Virus record (IMG/VR): IMGVR_UViG_3300013137_001215
Location: 1 to 32,141 of that record
DNA length: 32,141 bases
Source of the DNA: a virus
Strand: one strand, 5' to 3'
Shown piece by piece: positions 16,861 to 24,962 of this stretch. The stretch's first letter is position 1. The number at the start of each line of letters is the position of its first letter. The notes beneath the pieces are model-generated. The model made no database searches. It was not told the origin of the DNA and saw nothing but the letters and a program-made list of their open reading frames with translations. The position numbers and the translations under genes were made by a program.

Positions 16861-17301
16861 ATAGTTATAATTTTTAATTTTTATTATATATTAAAATGGA
16901 CATAGCAAAAAGAAACTAAACTGATTTTCCTGATTTTAAAAAGAAATTTTTAATTTTTTTTAAATTTTTTCTCAATTTTTTATATAGTTGAAACTCAGAA
17001 TTTTATATTTTTTATAACTATCTAAAATTCAGTTAATTATAATTTGATATTTTTTGATATTTTTAAAACAATATATAGATTTGTAGGTATATTCCTTTGA
17101 ATTGAAAAGAGAACAACGAATGAAGCAAAAGTAATTCAGAAAAAACCAACTTTTATTCGAAGAAAGAGTATATTGATTAGAAAGATTTTTTAGCTTTCAA
17201 AGGTTAGATTTCCTTAAAAAATCATTGTGAAGCATTAAAGGTTAAAAGACATTAAAGGCGAAAGTTTTAAAGCTTCATACATAAAAAAATTTTAAGGCTT
17301 T
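16861..17301. promoter_or_regulatory. Divergent intergenic region and structured gp32 leader
   Basis: A 441-base gap between the giant minus-strand gene and the gp32-like gene, very AT-rich with long A and T runs. The last 120 bases can fold: GATTTTTTA (17184-17192) pairs with TAAAAAATC (17215-17223), and TGAAGC (17228-17233) with GCTTCA (17272-17277). TTAAAGG recurs three times between them. In T4, gp32 represses its own mRNA by binding a folded leader and the unstructured stretch after it; a similar control here is inference. No strong Shine-Dalgarno is present, as usual in Bacteroidota. Confidence 0.5.
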
Positions 17302-18267
17302 ATGGCAAAAGAAATTTTAGCTGATGATTTTTTATTTTCAGGCTTAGAAGCAAATGACGAAACAATGTCAGTGTTCGACAAGAGCACAACAAACAATGAC
17401 GGTATCTATCGTCCAAATCTCAAAGACGCAACTGATAAGAAAGTTGGATATCGCGCAACACTCAGATTCCTTCCAAATCTTTTAGAAAACGGTAAAATTG
17501 GTCCCTCAGCAATTGAGAAGCATATTCATTATGTTGACATGAAAAATGAGGCTAATCTTGCAGGTTATTATGATTGTCGCAAGAACAATGAACCAAACTG
17601 TGAACTTTGCACAGAATATTGGAAGTTGAAAAACAGTAAAAACGCTGCTGACAACGAAAAGGCAGAATTAATTAAAAGAACAACAAAGTATTATTCTTAT
17701 GTTCTTATCATCGAAGATGAGCAAAATCCTGATTTAGTAGGTAAAATTTTAATCTATCCTTATGGTTACACAATTAAGGAAAAGATTAATTCCGAAAGAA
17801 ACGGTGAAGTAACTGGTACACCTTGCAATGTATTCGATCTTGCAAAAGGCAAAGAATTCAAACTTATCATTAAAGAAAAAGGTGGTTTCCAAAATTATGA
17901 AGCATCACAATTCATGGAAATCTCTCCAATTAAACTTTATGATGAAGCGTCTAAAAAGTTCAAAACTGCACCAGTAGACGCAGATGGCAAAATCACAAAC
18001 GCTAAGGTACAAGCTAAGATTAAAGAATTTTTACTTGCTAAGAATGTTAATCTTGACGATCACAAAGCAAGAGAATGGGATGATGCAATCCAAGGAAAAG
18101 TCACACAAGTACTTTCAATCCTTAGTGGTAAAGATGTTCTTGTAGCTGAGCAAAAAGCAAAAAAGAGCAAAAATGATTCTACAGCAGCACCAGCTGATGA
18201 AACAGAATCTCCAATCGAAAGCAAGGCAACCGATGCTGACGATTTCTTCTCACTCGATGATGAATAA
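17302..18267 (+). CDS. 32: gp32-type single-stranded DNA-binding protein
   Basis: A 321-residue homologue of T4 gp32 (301 residues), which coats single-stranded DNA in replication, recombination and repair. The zinc subdomain is visible: H74 or H76, then C92, C100 and C103 (DCRKNNEPNCELC), matching the His-Cys3 site. The OB-fold core follows (YYSYVLIIEDEQNPDLVGKI). The C-terminus is acidic (ATDADDFFSLDDE), the tail that recruits replication partners in T4. Codons are less AT-biased than in neighbours, fitting high expression. It has a structured leader upstream and an intrinsic terminator downstream. Confidence 0.93.
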   Translation: MAKEILADDFLFSGLEANDETMSVFDKSTTNNDGIYRPNLKDATDKKVGYRATLRFLPNLLENGKIGPSAIEKHIHYVDMKNEANLAGYYDCRKNNEPNCELCTEYWKLKNSKNAADNEKAELIKRTTKYYSYVLIIEDEQNPDLVGKILIYPYGYTIKEKINSERNGEVTGTPCNVFDLAKGKEFKLIIKEKGGFQNYEASQFMEISPIKLYDEASKKFKTAPVDADGKITNAKVQAKIKEFLLAKNVNLDDHKAREWDDAIQGKVTQVLSILSGKDVLVAEQKAKKSKNDSTAAPADETESPIESKATDADDFFSLDDE

Positions 18268-18289
18268 AATCATCAACTAATATGTATGA

Positions 18290-18322
18290 AAAAACCCAGT
18301 TCATTGAACTGGGTTTTTCTTT
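18290..18322 (+). terminator. Intrinsic terminator after gp32 gene
   Basis: AAAACCCAGTTC (18291-18302) pairs perfectly with GAACTGGGTTTT (18306-18317), loop ATT, then a T tract. Confidence 0.92.
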
Positions 18323-18340
18323 TTCTAACTTATAATCTTT

Positions 18341-18581
18341 TTAAATACTCTTTAAGATATCCTCTATCTCCATATCTGATACTAATTCTTTATTTTCTGA
18401 ATTGTTATAAAAATTGATTACCTTATTTATGTTTTCTAATATATTATCGTATTCATTATCATTTTTAAAACAAGCGTCAAAAGCCTCAACAAATAAGAAT
18501 AAGTTACCATCATCATCCAGTCATTGCATCGGCAGTTACAGCCAAACGCAAGCCTTTTTCTATTTTTTCTAATAATTTCAT
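18341..18581 (-). pseudogene. Frameshifted small gene
   Basis: Reads MKLLEKIEKGLRLAVTADAM from 18581, then stops after T-G. One base on, the frame continues as DDDGNLFLFVEAFDACF to a stop at 18341, for about 79 residues in all. The break is at a GG doublet near 18518-18521, so one extra G explains it. Either the gene is dead or the base is an error. It lies 17 bases after the gene at 18598-18985 and was probably in its operon. Function unknown. Confidence 0.6.
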
Positions 18582-18597
18582 TGATTATCGGTTTTGT

Positions 18598-18985
18598 TTA
18601 TACAATACTTGTTCTTTGTTTAAATAAATCATTATAATTTATAACGGTTAATATGTGCAAATTACTTTTTGTTAAATATAAATCATATAATTCTTCATCT
18701 TCTTCTATATCATAAAAATGATTATCAAATAATTCCTTTATAACTTCTGAAAAAATTTCATTAAAGTCTGTAATTGAAAGATCTATTTTTTATCTTATCT
18801 TTTATATTATGTTTTTCTTTATCATTCCAAGTTATATTAATAGTTTTATCATAATTTTTTAGATAAACTTCTGTTATTAGTCTATCATTGTAGAATTCTT
18901 TAGCAACAACAATATTATCTCTGTTGCCTATTATTTTTGCAACATTAAATAATTTTGCTTCAAATGCTTTAAATGTCGTAATCAT
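18598..18985 (-). pseudogene. Frameshifted gene with targeting-like leader
   Basis: Starts MITTFKAFEAKLFN, fitting the candidate head-targeting motif. It stays open for 74 residues, but at a run of six A (around 18788) the natural continuation moves by one base: after DKIK the other frame reads IDLSITDFNEIFSEVIKEL and goes on to a stop at 18598, giving about 128 residues. Removing one A restores a full gene. True decay and assembly error both fit. The promoter region is shared with the divergent gene at 19022. Confidence 0.6.
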
Positions 18986-19021
18986 GTTTTTATATATTAA
19001 AATTTTATATATAATATTGTA

Positions 19022-20095
19022 ATGAAATATCTAAAAACATATGACATATTTGAAAAATCTTCATTAACAACACTTGGTGTGCCAAATGAAGTAATGAGAA
19101 ATATTCAATATAATTATGAATTGAAACCTAATGCAGAATGGCAAGAACTTGGTTATAAAAAAGATTTACAAAAAGAATTAAAGAAGAATGAAAAAGGATT
19201 ATTTTTGGAAATTGCTCAAGAATATATTAAAGTTATTGTAAATCTTGGTAATGATGAATATTTAGAACAATATTTCAATTATGATTCAAGTGGTTGGGGT
19301 TCTTATAATATTGGTGATAGAGATTTGAAAACAAGAACTCAATTATTAATTGGTGTAGATCCAAAACATTTGATATATCAATTAAAAGGTCAAATATTTG
19401 AAGAAAGACCAAAAGTTCAAAGAATGGTTCAAAAAGATATAAGAGATTTAGACCAAACAACCAACGAATTTAAGATATATGTAATGGAAAATTTTAATAA
19501 AATTTTGCAAAGAATATATGGTAGAAGATTTGATGATGTTATGAAAAAAATAGCCAATAACATAGCCAATATAAAACCTGGTGCAACAGCCGATGAAATT
19601 TTCCAATTTCTAAAAGACAATAAAAAATTAGCAGAAAAAGCAAAAGAATATGAACAAGCCAAAAGTGAAGAAGATATGTTAAGAATAGAAGATATGGAAC
19701 AAAAATTCAACTCTTTGCCTGCAATAGATGATTATCTTATTAACTTTGAAGTTGGTTATTCTGATAAATACAATACAAGATTGAATATTCGTGATTTAAT
19801 AAAAACATTTGGTAAAATGATGGTTGAGACAGCATTTATGTTTTATTTATATTCTGGCAGATTGATGGATATGAAGATTGAAAATGCTAAAATGAAACAA
19901 ATGTATAAAAATAAAAAATTTGAAAAAATAAAACTTAATATAGAAGTAGGAGATGAACTCAGAGGTGGTAGATTTAAAAATAAGAAAACCATTGTAAAAC
20001 GAATAGGAAAAGATGATGAAAATCAACCAACAGTCAATGGAAAGACTATATTAAAATATAAGATAGTAAAAGATTTAGCAAAAAATAAGAAATAA
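19022..20095 (+). CDS. Hypothetical protein with capsid-targeting-like leader
   Basis: A 357-residue, mostly helical, lysine-rich protein. It begins MKYLKTYDIFEKSS, with IFE at the position where a T4-type prohead protease (I/L-x-E) would cut. Residues ~115-250 look like long helices, and the C-terminal ~60 residues (VGDELRGGRFKNKKTIVKRIG) look like a small basic beta domain. No known family. It is the longest and only unbroken large member of the 18.3-21.4 kb cluster. In T4, such internal proteins enter the host with DNA and block restriction; a like role is inference. Confidence 0.65.
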   Translation: MKYLKTYDIFEKSSLTTLGVPNEVMRNIQYNYELKPNAEWQELGYKKDLQKELKKNEKGLFLEIAQEYIKVIVNLGNDEYLEQYFNYDSSGWGSYNIGDRDLKTRTQLLIGVDPKHLIYQLKGQIFEERPKVQRMVQKDIRDLDQTTNEFKIYVMENFNKILQRIYGRRFDDVMKKIANNIANIKPGATADEIFQFLKDNKKLAEKAKEYEQAKSEEDMLRIEDMEQKFNSLPAIDDYLINFEVGYSDKYNTRLNIRDLIKTFGKMMVETAFMFYLYSGRLMDMKIENAKMKQMYKNKKFEKIKLNIEVGDELRGGRFKNKKTIVKRIGKDDENQPTVNGKTILKYKIVKDLAKNKK

Positions 20096-20096
20096 T

Positions 20097-20325
20097 ATGA
20101 AAATTAAAAAAGTACAAGAACTTAATGAATCAAATTCCACGATAGATGAAGGATTAGAAGGCACTTTCAATAGCTTTATATTCAAAAAGTAAAATTATAA
20201 ATATTTTAGAGGATTTATATGTAGAAGTTGCTAAACTATATAATGAACAATCAATACCTACAGATTATTTAAAAGAAGAATCTAAAAAATTTATTGTTAA
20301 TTATGTCAAAAAATATACTAGATAA
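20097..20325 (+). pseudogene. Frameshifted small gene
   Basis: Starts MKIKKVQELNESNSTIDE two bases after the previous stop and ends early at codon 32. One base out, the reading continues EALSIALYSKSKIINILEDL to a stop at 20325, for about 75 residues. The break is at a GG doublet (~20160), so one extra G accounts for it. ELNE near the start suits a prohead-protease site. Decay or assembly error; function unknown. Confidence 0.55.
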
Positions 20326-20329
20326 AAAT

Positions 20330-20689
20330 ATGAAATACTTACAAAAATCAAAAATTAAAACCTTTGAATCATTTATAGGTGATTTATTGGGTAAGAACAA
20401 GTACGATAATTTAGAAAATATTTCAAAACCAAAAGACGGTGTTGGTGGCGAAGTTGATAATTTTACTAAAAACAGAATTTTAAATGTTGAAAATTTTAGT
20501 AAATGGTTATCAAATGATTGGATTGGTTATGATGGAAGTAAAGGTGATCCTGGAATAGTAGGTAGAATTGACAAATTATCTCCATCTATGGTAGAAGATT
20601 ATTTCTTTGACCAAGGTGTTCAATGTTCAGATAGAGAAATATTTGATTTCATTGATAAAATAAAAAATGAATGGATTTCAAAAAGATGA
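20330..20689 (+). CDS. Hypothetical protein with targeting-like leader
   Basis: About 119 residues from MKYLQKSKIKTFESFIGDLL. This start is chosen because it keeps the shared MKYL opening and leaves four bases after the upstream stop; ATGs at 20294 and 20303 are in frame. TFESF fits the motif. The middle holds a glycine-rich stretch (YDGSKGDPGIVG), and the end (SMVEDYFFDQGVQCSDREIF) is helical. No known family. Its TGA overlaps the next ATG. Confidence 0.55.
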   Translation: MKYLQKSKIKTFESFIGDLLGKNKYDNLENISKPKDGVGGEVDNFTKNRILNVENFSKWLSNDWIGYDGSKGDPGIVGRIDKLSPSMVEDYFFDQGVQCSDREIFDFIDKIKNEWISKR

Positions 20690-20889
20690 AATATTTAAAA
20701 TCATATGAAACTTATACTAATATGAATTATCCTGATTTATATGATGAACCTGTTCCTGATTATGTAGATAATGATTATTATAGATTTCAGGTTGATGATA
20801 AAGAATCAGAACCACCAAATAAAACAGGCAGAGATGATAGAGAAGTTCGTACTAAAAAAGAGCCTATAATAAAAATTAATGTTGATTGA
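20686..20889 (+). CDS. Small acidic protein with targeting-like leader
   Basis: 67 residues, MKYLKSYETYTNMNY at the start, then a tyrosine- and aspartate-rich stretch (DLYDEPVPDYVDNDYYRF) and a basic end. The start overlaps the upstream stop (ATGA). Looks disordered. Member of the internal-protein-like cluster; function unknown. Confidence 0.5.
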   Translation: MKYLKSYETYTNMNYPDLYDEPVPDYVDNDYYRFQVDDKESEPPNKTGRDDREVRTKKEPIIKINVD

Positions 20890-20993
20890 TGTTTTGTAAT
20901 ACAGCAAAAACAGAAGATGAAATATATAAATTAAATCATCATACAAATTTTCAACCTCTGTGTAGTGTTATTAATCGTAATATTAAAAAATAA
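20889..20993 (+). CDS. Possible 34-residue peptide
   Basis: MFCNTAKTEDEIYKLNHHTN at the start, overlapping the upstream stop (TGATG). The overlap suggests coupled translation, but there is no other support. Confidence 0.3.
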   Translation: MFCNTAKTEDEIYKLNHHTNFQPLCSVINRNIKK

Positions 20994-21005
20994 ATAAAAT
21001 TAATT

Positions 21006-21412
21006 ATGAAATATTTATTAACTTTCGAATTTTTCAAACATAGAAATCCTAATGCACAAGATATTTTGTCTCTACCAACATCTTTAAAAAACCAGATGGT
21101 TATTATAAAACAAATAATAATGTGCAAGATACTAGTTCTATATCCACGACAATAACAGATAAAATGATCAATTATGAAAAGAAATTGGATCTTTATTACA
21201 AATATATCAAAACATTAAAAGGTATATCAAATTTATCTCCTATCACTTACGAACAAGTTGATGATTTTTTCGGGTTTTCATTTGTTGCAAATTATAATAA
21301 AATAATGATACTAACAGATAAAGTATCAGTGTATATACTTATTAATGAACAACTTATGCCTATAACAAATCCATTAGAGATTGTAAAGATTATAGAAAGC
21401 GAAGCAATTTAA
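21006..21412 (+). pseudogene. Frameshifted gene with targeting-like leader
   Basis: Begins MKYLLTFEFFKHRNPNAQD, the shared leader. At a run of six A (~21088-21093) the coding potential moves to another frame, continuing KPDGYYKTNNNVQDTSS and then TTITDKMINYEKKLDLYYK to a stop at 21412. The joined protein would be about 135 residues. An extra A, or two fewer, restores it. The downstream part alone (from 21122) is open but would lack the leader. Decay or assembly error. Confidence 0.6.
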
Positions 21413-21473
21413 ACAATTTATAAAAAATAATATACAAATAGGGAGATAATTTTTTTATTTCCCTTTTTTAATT

Positions 21474-21481
21474 TAATTTTG
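21474..21481 (+). promoter_or_regulatory. Bacteroidota-type -7 box (TAATTTTG)
   Basis: Matches TAnnTTTG, 22 bases before the ATG at 21503. Confidence 0.35.
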
Positions 21482-21502
21482 TAAAAACTAAAATTTAATA
21501 TT

Positions 21503-21898
21503 ATGGAATTTAACGCATTTAACGGAGCAGTCATTAGGAACATGAATATTGATAATGAAACAGTAACATTTGATGTTGATGTTTTAAATAGAACTGCAAA
21601 CATTAAGATTCAAGGTGTTGAATCGATTACAGGTTCGGTTGAAAAATTGAATGAATGTTTGATAAGTAACATTGATATTGATGTTACGGATATTTATCAA
21701 AATACTTTTACAAAAGTTACTGTAACAACAAGTGATGATAATACAATCATATTATTGGGAGATATGAAAGGCGAAATTCTCAATATGGAAGATTTTGAGG
21801 ATTTGAGTTTTGATGAAGATTCTGATTATGAATCAGAAGACGAAGACGAATGTGATTGTGAAGACTGTTGTGGTCATTGTGGTGAAAATGAAGAATAA
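21503..21898 (+). CDS. Beta-rich protein with acidic, Cys-rich tail
   Basis: A 131-residue protein. Residues 1-95 look beta-rich with alternating hydrophobic residues (TVTFDVDVLNRTANIKIQ). The tail is acidic (DFEDLSFDEDSDYESEDED) and ends with a cysteine cluster, CDCEDCCGHCGENEE, that could bind zinc. An acidic tail beside a metal site suggests protein contact or nucleic-acid mimicry, but this is a guess. It has its own promoter box. No family recognised. Confidence 0.6.
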   Translation: MEFNAFNGAVIRNMNIDNETVTFDVDVLNRTANIKIQGVESITGSVEKLNECLISNIDIDVTDIYQNTFTKVTVTTSDDNTIILLGDMKGEILNMEDFEDLSFDEDSDYESEDEDECDCEDCCGHCGENEE

Positions 21899-21943
21899 AA
21901 ATTTACAATATAATAGTAAAATGACAAAAATTGTTTAATTTTA

Positions 21944-22050
21944 GTACTGGATTAGCATTGTCTAATGGATTTGGTCAGGTGGTAATCGCCGAAAGGTAGA
22001 TTAGAGACCATGATGTACGGTAGGTGTAAAAGTAATGCCACACAAGCCCG
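21944..22050 (+). ncRNA. Candidate structured RNA or leader
   Basis: This stretch is clearly richer in G and C than its surroundings. GTAC (21944-21947) can pair with GTAC (22015-22018) to close a three-way junction of ATTAG/CTAAT (21951-21955, 21962-21966) and TGGTC/GACCA (21972-21976, 22006-22010), the latter holding hairpin GGTG/CGCC (21978-21990) followed by GAAA. A last hairpin near 22019-22049 pairs CGG/CCG and GTGT/ACAC. It ends 30 bases before the next gene, so it may be a 5' regulatory leader. No known class is recognised. Confidence 0.4.
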
Positions 22051-22080
22051 ATGATAGTATTAAAAATTAAGCAATTTTTT

Positions 22081-22608
22081 ATGGAAACAAAAGAACAGAT
22101 AAAGAAAAGAAAAACTCGTGAATTAAAATTTGAACGAGTACTATTATATGCTGAATGGGAAGAAAGAGGTCCCGAAGAACAATATATCAATTGGCAACAA
22201 TGGTTGAAAATTAGAAAACTTAGAAAAGATTTAGAAGATTCTAAGCAATTGAAATCAAAAAGTACACTACAAGTACCAATTCTAACATACACTATTAGTG
22301 GTACTACTATAAAAATACGAAAACATTATTATTCAACCGATGATTTCACAAAATATTGTGAAAGAATTGAAAAAGAATTTAAAATTTTAAATCAATATGA
22401 TACAAAAGTATTATTATTGTCTTATAAATTTAGAAACAGATCCTGTTGGGAGAGTACAATTCAATTTGAAAATAATAGTTTTCTGTGTGAAACCTTTAAA
22501 TATGTTCTTGATACAAGAGAACATATACCAATGAGAAAAATGAAAATTATTCATGTCGGTAAAAAAGATAAGAATAATGGAAGAAAAAATCCAACAAATA
22601 GAAAATAG
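22081..22608 (+). CDS. Hypothetical basic protein
   Basis: 175 residues from METKEQIKKRKTREL; an in-frame ATG at 22051 overlaps the candidate RNA and is less likely. Charged helical N-terminus with WEERGPEEQYINWQQWLKIR, then an alpha/beta middle (PILTYTISGTTIKIRKHYY), and a basic tail (KKDKNNGRKNPTNRK). High lysine/arginine content suggests nucleic-acid contact. No family recognised. Confidence 0.6.
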   Translation: METKEQIKKRKTRELKFERVLLYAEWEERGPEEQYINWQQWLKIRKLRKDLEDSKQLKSKSTLQVPILTYTISGTTIKIRKHYYSTDDFTKYCERIEKEFKILNQYDTKVLLLSYKFRNRSCWESTIQFENNSFLCETFKYVLDTREHIPMRKMKIIHVGKKDKNNGRKNPTNRK

Positions 22609-22613
22609 AATTC

Positions 22614-22621
22614 TATAAATA
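22614..22621 (+). promoter_or_regulatory. T4-late-like TATAAATA box
   Basis: Exact core, 20 bases before the ATG at 22641. Confidence 0.45.
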
Positions 22622-22640
22622 AGAAAACTATTTTCCAATT

Positions 22641-22922
22641 ATGGTACATGATAAATTTAGAAGCTTAAAAAGTAAATTAAGTGATATAGAATGGTCAATA
22701 TCTGATGTTGAAAGTTATATTGATGATGTTGAAGGTGAATTAAAAGCTTTAGAAAATGAAAGAGATGAATTATCAGATAACAATTATATTCTAAAAATAG
22801 AAACATTAGAAGATATTTTCAAATTTGAACTTTTAAAAGAAATATATGAAAAATACTCACTTGATGAAATACAAAAAATATTAAAGTGGGAACAAGGTAA
22901 AGGAATTCAAATAAAACCGTAA
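22641..22922 (+). CDS. Small coiled-coil protein
   Basis: 93 residues. Residues ~5-50 have heptad periodicity (KFRSLKSKLSDIEWSISDV, GELKALENERDEL), likely a coiled coil. The C-terminus is a second helix (DEIQKILKWEQGKG). It starts a tight cluster leading to YqeY (2-base gap). Function unknown. Confidence 0.6.
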   Translation: MVHDKFRSLKSKLSDIEWSISDVESYIDDVEGELKALENERDELSDNNYILKIETLEDIFKFELLKEIYEKYSLDEIQKILKWEQGKGIQIKP

Positions 22923-22924
22923 TT

Positions 22925-23338
22925 ATGAAAATTTTAAATCAAATCAAGAAAGATGCAGTCACCGCACTAAAAGAAGGTAACAAGGAAAAGAAAATTGTTC
23001 TTTCAACATTGTCTGCTGAAATTCAGAGAAATGAACCAGTCATTATAAATGGTGAAAAAACTTGGTCAGATGAAATTGCAATAAAAACTATTGCAAAACT
23101 TATTGAAGCTAATAAACTTACAGGTTGTATTTCAGAAAATGATATAATCTCAGCGTATATGCCTGAAATGATGTCTGCTGAAGAATTAACATTTCTAATT
23201 CAAAATCATATAATGACTTTAAATCTTTCTTCTCAGAAAGATATGGGCTCTGTAATGAACTTTCTAAAACAGAATCATGCTAGTAAATATGATTCAAAAC
23301 AAGCATCTTTGATTGCAAAAAATTTATTAACAAAATAA
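22925..23338 (+). CDS. yqeY: GatB/YqeY-domain protein
   Basis: A 137-residue YqeY-like protein, about the usual length (~147). It starts ILNQIKKDAVTALKEGNKEK, as in the family's first helix pair, and ends with SQKDMGSVMNFLKQNHASKYD and SLIAKNLL, the conserved KDMGKVM...L...ADGK...VxxLL pattern. The domain resembles the tail of GatB, the tRNA-dependent amidotransferase subunit that contacts tRNA, so a tRNA or RNA link is likely, though the role of free YqeY is not settled. It is rare in phages and lies 2.2 kb before the Ro60-like gene. Confidence 0.85.
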   Translation: MKILNQIKKDAVTALKEGNKEKKIVLSTLSAEIQRNEPVIINGEKTWSDEIAIKTIAKLIEANKLTGCISENDIISAYMPEMMSAEELTFLIQNHIMTLNLSSQKDMGSVMNFLKQNHASKYDSKQASLIAKNLLTK

Positions 23339-23339
23339 T

Positions 23340-23465
23340 ATGAAAAACAGAGACAATTTCACATCACTTGGACACTATGGTGGCGTAAGTGTATCTTACC
23401 TTTCTTGGAAAAAAAGAATGGTAGGCAAAGTTAAGAGAGGATTTTATTCATTATTCTTAAAATAA
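23340..23465 (+). CDS. Small basic peptide before radical SAM enzyme
   Basis: 41 residues, MKNRDNFTSLGHYGGVSVSY at the start, then LSWKKRMVGKVKRGFYSLFLK. It overlaps the radical SAM start (TAATG), so translation is coupled. The aromatic-x-x and WKK motifs are the kind modified by radical SAM/SPASM peptide maturases, so a RiPP-like precursor is possible. It could equally be an unrelated small phage protein. Confidence 0.5.
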   Translation: MKNRDNFTSLGHYGGVSVSYLSWKKRMVGKVKRGFYSLFLK

Positions 23466-24511
23466 TGTATAAAACTTATTTTAATAGATTTCGGGTATTT
23501 AGAACCGAAGGATATAAGTCTGTCTTCGATTTTAAGACAGGCTATTTTCTTAGTAAAAATAAGAAAAACTATTCTCCTTTTGGTCCAGAAACTCTTGAAG
23601 TAGAAATCACAAAAGGCAATTGTCCACACAAATGCAAGTTTTGTTATAGATATAATCAAGATAAAGAGTTTAAAAATATGTCATTGACTGAATTTAAAAC
23701 TCTTGTAAATAAAATGCCACCAACGATTACTCAAATAAGTTTAGGAATTACTGGCATCCAAACAAATCCTGATACAGAATCAATTGTTGATTTCTGTATA
23801 TCAAAGAGAATTAAACCGAATATAACTATAACAGGTATTGACTTGACAGATGATTTCGCAAAAAGAATTGTACCAAAACTTGGTGGTATAGGTATTTCTG
23901 TTTATAAAGATAAAGAAGAACTTGCTTTTAACACTTTAAACAGAATTAAAAAATATGGTCATAAACAAGTTGGTTTTCAAATAATTGTTGCTAAAGAAAC
24001 TTTGGAATTTGTTTATAAAGTAATAAATAGATTTCTTGCTTCTGGTACAAAAATAAAACCAGACCATTTAGTGTTAATAACACCAAAGCCAGTAAGTGGT
24101 AGTACATTTACTTTACTTGATAAAGATGAATATAGAAATCTATTAAAATATTGTTTACATAATAAAATAAATGTTGGTATGGATCAATGTTCCAAACCAA
24201 GACTTAAAAAAGTAGTATCAGAAAATCTTGTGAATAATATAGATAGTTGTGAATGTTCTTTTTTTACTGCTTTTATAGATGTTTATGGAAATTACTGGCA
24301 TTGTGGTTTTTCTGAAATTGCACACAAAGACATTCACGATAAAATGAATGTGTTTGAAGTTGAAAAGTTTGAAGATATTTGGGAATCAAATTCTTTGAAA
24401 AAACTTAGAAAAGATATAGAAGATAATATAGTAAATGGTTGCAGATTATGTCCTTTATTTCCAAGTATAAATAAATACCAAGATGATAAAGAAATAATTA
24501 AAGAGTGTTAA
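23465..24511 (+). CDS. Radical SAM/SPASM-like enzyme
   Basis: A 348-residue radical SAM protein. CPHKCKFCY (residues 53-61) is the CxxxCxxC motif that holds the [4Fe-4S] cluster cleaving S-adenosylmethionine. Later cysteines (C262, C264, C280, and CRLC at 326-329) with FIDVYGNYWHCGF resemble a SPASM region for extra clusters. SPASM enzymes modify peptides, proteins or sugars. GITGIQTNPD fits the GGE-like strand-2 region loosely. Short coupled peptides lie on both sides (23340 and 24513). Substrate not determined. Confidence 0.85.
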   Translation: MYKTYFNRFRVFRTEGYKSVFDFKTGYFLSKNKKNYSPFGPETLEVEITKGNCPHKCKFCYRYNQDKEFKNMSLTEFKTLVNKMPPTITQISLGITGIQTNPDTESIVDFCISKRIKPNITITGIDLTDDFAKRIVPKLGGIGISVYKDKEELAFNTLNRIKKYGHKQVGFQIIVAKETLEFVYKVINRFLASGTKIKPDHLVLITPKPVSGSTFTLLDKDEYRNLLKYCLHNKINVGMDQCSKPRLKKVVSENLVNNIDSCECSFFTAFIDVYGNYWHCGFSEIAHKDIHDKMNVFEVEKFEDIWESNSLKKLRKDIEDNIVNGCRLCPLFPSINKYQDDKEIIKEC

Positions 24512-24512
24512 A

Positions 24513-24659
24513 ATGAGAAGAAGTCAAAACATATTTTTCTATTTGAGTAGAAGAGATTTTAAAGGATTCTGGTGGTGTATTAAGTATTTTGATAAAAATA
24601 CTCTTAAAGATAGTTGGGGCGGCATATTAAGAGAACAAAAATTAAAAAAGATAGTATGA
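24513..24659 (+). CDS. Small basic aromatic peptide
   Basis: 48 residues, MRRSQNIFFYLSRRDFKGFW near the start, rich in aromatic and basic residues, with GFWWC and SWGG. One base after the radical SAM stop. It could be a second substrate peptide or a small DNA-binding protein. Its stop overlaps the next ATG. Confidence 0.4.
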   Translation: MRRSQNIFFYLSRRDFKGFWWCIKYFDKNTLKDSWGGILREQKLKKIV

Positions 24660-24931
24660 AAATAAGAAATGGTTTTGTAAGCAATAGTATTTAAAGACAA
24701 ATTGAACGAAGAACAAATAGATAAGATAAAAAGACACGAATACATTTCAAAAGGAGTGTGTGATAAAGGTACTAATGTTGATTTTTTTTCTATTCTTATG
24801 ATGATGCTTGGCGTATAACAGAAACAGAATATACTATTGAAGGTGATACAAGCATGGACAACTTTGATATGCACGCTTATCTTACTAAGTTTGTAGGTGT
24901 AAAAGATGGCGAAATTGAGTGGGGTTATTAA
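24656..24931 (+). pseudogene. Gene broken by two frameshifts
   Basis: Starts MKIRNGFV. After one extra base at an AA doublet the frame continues AIVFKDKLNEEQIDKIKRHE up to FF, then at a run of eight T moves again to FYSYDDAWRITETEYTIEGD and ends IEWGY at 24931. Joined, it would be about 90 residues. Both breaks are at homopolymers. Function unknown. Confidence 0.55.
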
Positions 24932-24962
24932 AATGAAAAAAAATGACATTTTTCGAAAAATA

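Noticed and set aside
21978-21994. Hammerhead ribozyme at the hairpin followed by GAAA
   Set aside because: The required CUGANGA segment is missing.
24539-24949. 136-residue minus-strand frame
   Set aside because: Antisense to the radical SAM downstream peptide and the frameshifted gene; hydrophobic composition typical of an antisense artefact.
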